DNA of 7,772 nucleotides from Oscillospiraceae bacterium (GTDB lineage Bacteria > Bacillota > Clostridia > Oscillospirales > Oscillospiraceae). The position numbers were made by a program, and so were the translations under genes. The DNA lies in NCBI GenBank assembly GCA_020025675.1, contig JAHHRS010000067.1:1-7772 (forward strand). Direction: 5' to 3'. Shown here piece by piece: positions 5,415 through 7,772 of this stretch (position 1 is the first letter of the stretch; every line of letters starts with the position of its first letter). The notes under the pieces were generated by a model. That model saw only the letters and a list, made by a program, of their open reading frames with translations, was not told where the DNA came from and did no database searches.

Positions 5415-6500
5415 TTACTTGTTACGTTTTGCGTTTTTCTTTTCCCAGTGTCTTCTCTGGCGAACACGAATAGCCTCTTGTGTATTGTTCTTAATTTTAG
5501 GAATCACATCATCGGAGAGTTTATTCTTACCCTGTTTAAGATAGTGCACCAACACTATAATCAGAACAGTTGCAGGCATAGCTGCCGTAAATAATCCCAC
5601 AAACAAAAGAAGCAAACACCAGTCCTCAGTGCATCTTGCCGCATTTTCCCAGTAGGGATAGCTTAAACCCATAGTCTGCATGGAGCGGGTGCCGAATTGG
5701 CCAAGAAGCTTTATAAGCCTGCCGAAACTGTAACGCTGGGTGTTTTCTATAATATCTCCGCCGTTAATAGGAAATTTTTCTTTTACAAAGCTCATAGAAA
5801 AACCCTTTACAGGCTCTGCCATGCACAATTCATAGCAACTGATTGCCGCATCCTCATTTAAGGCTTTGTAGGCATCATATGACATATAAATTCCCATGCC
5901 GGCGGTATATGCCTTTTTGCTTGCAAAATCCTGCTCTCTCTGGATAACTCCGGAGACAACAAAAGGTACACCGTTAATTCGCATCTCCATGCCTTCCAAA
6001 TCGGTACCGCCGAAGAGAAGCCATGCAGTATCCTCATCAATGAGAACTCTGTCCTTCATAAGGTCTTGCTCATAGATATAAGTTCCGCTCAGCAACTGTA
6101 TAGGGTGGAAATCGAAGAAATTTCCGCCTACTGCCGTTGCCCTGACCTCACCCTTTCCAAGAGCACTTGAAACATTTACCTTTCCGTCTGTGCTCCACGC
6201 ATCCACAAAGAGGGTGTTTTCATTGTCAACATCCAATGCCGCCTCGTGAAATTTTGTCATCATTGCGGTCCTGAACTGGTATATCTCCTGGAGCTGTAAT
6301 TTATTGTCAGCGGGAAGATAGCATGAAATCTGAGAAAATTTCATGTCGCTCTCGCCCTTCCAGCGCTGTGCCTCTTTCTGGGTGTTCAGAATGTTTGCTA
6401 TAATGCCCATAGCAATAAAAGAAGCAATAGACATAAGAGTCAGAATTCCGCTTATAATGCCTATCAGTATTCTTTTTTTCTTGGTTGAAAATTTCTTCAT
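5415..6500 (-). CDS. MacB-like ABC transporter permease subunit, short two-helix form
   Basis: This 361-residue membrane protein resembles the N-terminal part of MacB/FtsX-type permeases. A basic N-terminus is followed by a membrane helix at about residues 10-37. A large extracytoplasmic domain spans about 40-290, with the MacB core pattern at 117-186 (RATAVGGNFFDF, then LLSGTYI, LIDEDTAWLLFGGTDLEG, and INGVPFVVSGVI). A second helix lies at about 294-320, and a very basic cytoplasmic tail runs from 321 to 361. MacB permeases normally have three helices after the core domain (the FtsX domain); here only one is visible. There is no ATPase domain. The gene starts one base after the stop of the membrane fusion protein gene (TGA-T-ATG) with no clear ribosome binding site, so translation is probably coupled. 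It most likely forms an efflux or export complex with that adaptor and an ATPase encoded outside the window. The substrate is unknown. Extracytoplasmic cysteines occur at C60, C222 and C226, and at C290 next to helix 2. Confidence 0.7.
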   Translation of the reverse strand: MKKFSTKKKRILIGIISGILTLMSIASFIAMGIIANILNTQKEAQRWKGESDMKFSQISCYLPADNKLQLQEIYQFRTAMMTKFHEAALDVDNENTLFVDAWSTDGKVNVSSALGKGEVRATAVGGNFFDFHPIQLLSGTYIYEQDLMKDRVLIDEDTAWLLFGGTDLEGMEMRINGVPFVVSGVIQREQDFASKKAYTAGMGIYMSYDAYKALNEDAAISCYELCMAEPVKGFSMSFVKEKFPINGGDIIENTQRYSFGRLIKLLGQFGTRSMQTMGLSYPYWENAARCTEDWCLLLLFVGLFTAAMPATVLIIVLVHYLKQGKNKLSDDVIPKIKNNTQEAIRVRQRRHWEKKNAKRNK

Positions 6501-6501
6501 A

Positions 6502-7772
6502 TCAGGAATCAGCCATTCTCACCTGATCGCCGGATTTGACAGGAGCGTTACTGGTAGTAATAACATAATCTCCCCATCCAAAGTCACCGGTTACGGCGGA
6601 GTTAACGTCGTCGGATGCAAGAACCTCAACTGCCACACGTCTTGCAATATAGCGGTTTCCAAGGGGTGAATTCTTGGCTTCTATCTTCAGAACGAAGTTG
6701 CCGTTTGTATCATTTCTAATTGCGCTGTTGGGAACTATGGTGTCGTAATTTGCGCTCTTCTGTCCAACGGAAAGGCTGATCTCAGCACCTGCTGTAACAT
6801 CACCCTCAAGGTCAAAGGTCAACAGCTTATTGGTCTGAGGATTTTTGGGGTCAACTTTTATAGAGCTGAGCTTTGCATTTATCTGGCTGCCCCAATAGTA
6901 GTTTGAAACCGTACCGGTATCACCGGGGCGAAGCCGTCTGGCCTGATCGTTTGTCACAGAGAAAGAAAGGGTATAACCCATGTCGGGAACTTCTATGGAG
7001 CACAGCAGATCATCTTTAACCTTTGTATCACCGGCCGTGCAGTCCACAGTCTGGATAGTGCCGGAAACTTTGGCTGTGATCTCGTTTTCCTCACCGCCGG
7101 AAAGTTCCTTAATCTTCTGGCGCTGTATTTCTATCTGGGCGGCTAAATCGCCTAAATCAATAGACGTCATCTGAGCTGCCTTTTCATCGGCAATTATTTT
7201 TTCTTCCAGCGCCATTTCCAGCGCCAGAAGGTTATCCTCTGCCTCATCACGGGTTTTTCTTGCTACCCTAACAGCTTCAGATTCACCGCCGTTCATTGCA
7301 AGCAGGCTTTCATAGCTCTCTTTTGCTCTGTCATAGTTGTCCTGATAGAGCTTTATATTTGCAGCATTGTTTATCTGTACTTCCGAAAGCTTCAGTTTTG
7401 CAGTCTCATACGCTTCTCTGGCTGCTTTTACGTTAGCAGGCTCATTCTCTGCGGGTGGAGCCGGAGGCGGTGTAGTTCCGTCTTCGCTCAGTGTATCAGG
7501 AAAGTCAGCAGAAGCAGTTACGGGATCGGGATTTTCCAATGCCTCCTGATATGCGTCCCACGCTTCATCTACTTCATCCTGAGCAGCACGTTCATCCTCA
7601 TATGCTTGGTTCTTTGCCTTATCCAGCTTGCCTTTAGCTTTATCCATTGCATCTTTTGCATTTATTAGTGTTTCCTGACTAACCGGTCCGGAACTGTCAT
7701 CCATAGCAATGGCTCTGTCAAGATCTTCCTCTGCCTGAGCAAGAGTCTGCTCTGCTCTCTCAATTTTCTTTT
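6502..7772 (-). CDS. MacA/HlyD-like membrane fusion protein (periplasmic adaptor), N-terminus outside the window
   Basis: The frame stays open to the right edge, so the ATG at 7704 is internal and the gene is 5'-truncated by the window; 422 codons are visible. Numbering from the edge: residues 1-80 and about 113-225 are charged helical segments with heptad-like spacing, typical of the adaptor coiled-coil hairpin. They are interrupted at about 81-112 by an acidic, proline-rich linker containing PPPAPP. The second half of a lipoyl-like domain follows at about 228-260 (ITAKVSGTIQTVDCTAGD), then a beta-barrel at about 262-345 and a membrane-proximal domain at about 346-420 (TIVPNSAIRNDTNG, and RRVAVEVL, and the closing VKSGDQVRM). 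The first lipoyl half and the membrane anchor must lie beyond 7772. It precedes the MacB-like permease by one base, as expected for a MacAB-type operon. In a Gram-positive host it would act outside the membrane without a TolC partner. The substrate is unknown. Confidence 0.85.
   Translation of the reverse strand, partial: KKIERAEQTLAQAEEDLDRAIAMDDSSGPVSQETLINAKDAMDKAKGKLDKAKNQAYEDERAAQDEVDEAWDAYQEALENPDPVTASADFPDTLSEDGTTPPPAPPAENEPANVKAAREAYETAKLKLSEVQINNAANIKLYQDNYDRAKESYESLLAMNGGESEAVRVARKTRDEAEDNLLALEMALEEKIIADEKAAQMTSIDLGDLAAQIEIQRQKIKELSGGEENEITAKVSGTIQTVDCTAGDTKVKDDLLCSIEVPDMGYTLSFSVTNDQARRLRPGDTGTVSNYYWGSQINAKLSSIKVDPKNPQTNKLLTFDLEGDVTAGAEISLSVGQKSANYDTIVPNSAIRNDTNGNFVLKIEAKNSPLGNRYIARRVAVEVLASDDVNSAVTGDFGWGDYVITTSNAPVKSGDQVRMADS

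Noticed and set aside
6343..6669. 108-codon open frame on the + strand spanning the permease/adaptor junction
   Set aside because: Antisense to two well-supported genes, with no initiation signals and no recognisable motif.
6502..7704. Adaptor protein beginning at the ATG at 7704
   Set aside because: The same frame stays open to the window edge with coiled-coil-like sequence (KKIERAEQTLAQAEEDL), and the first lipoyl half and membrane anchor would be missing; the ATG is internal.
1..7772. Defence system, prophage, insertion sequence, CRISPR array, tRNA or rRNA
   Set aside because: No transposase or phage-like protein, no terminal inverted repeats, no regularly spaced direct repeats and no tRNA-like cloverleaf were seen; nearly all sequence is accounted for by metabolic and transport genes.

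Overview
The window looks like chromosomal DNA from a low-to-mid GC Gram-positive anaerobe of the Clostridia, perhaps a gut Oscillospiraceae/Lachnospiraceae-type organism. This is an inference. It rests on strong AGGAGG-type ribosome binding sites, TTG starts, compact A-tract/T-tract hairpin terminators, an extracytoplasmic MacA/MacB-like transporter with no outer-membrane partner in view, and the overall protein flavour. No mobile element, CRISPR array, rRNA or tRNA is visible.

Left part (1-2676, + strand): threonine and isoleucine metabolism. The 3' tail of an unidentified gene overlaps the start of thrB (homoserine kinase) by an ATGA junction. A promoter in the short gap then drives ilvA (threonine ammonia-lyase with one C-terminal ACT domain). 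ridA (2-iminobutanoate/2-iminopropanoate deaminase) follows 16 nt later. IlvA releases reactive enamine/imine products and RidA hydrolyses them, so this is a producer-plus-scavenger pair. The unit ends in a strong hairpin that also works as a terminator for the opposing strand.

Middle (2696-4311, - strand, then a divergent promoter region): glyA (serine hydroxymethyltransferase) has a clear sigma-A-type promoter. It is followed by an unrecognised 60-residue two-helix membrane protein. Both converge on the ridA terminator. The 177-nt gap upstream of glyA holds two divergent promoters and a 12-bp perfect palindrome between them.

Right part (4321-7772): a membrane-anchored endonuclease/exonuclease/phosphatase (EEP) superfamily protein is read on the + strand from a TTG start. 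A second bidirectional hairpin terminator follows. On the - strand is a two-gene tail of a transporter operon: a MacA-like membrane fusion protein, cut by the right edge of the window, and a MacB-like permease subunit with only two membrane segments. The two genes are one base apart. No ATPase gene is inside the window; one would be expected upstream, beyond base 7772.

Most of the window is ordinary housekeeping. The least explained items are the small membrane protein behind glyA, the stripped-down MacB-like subunit with its adaptor, and the palindrome between the divergent promoters.
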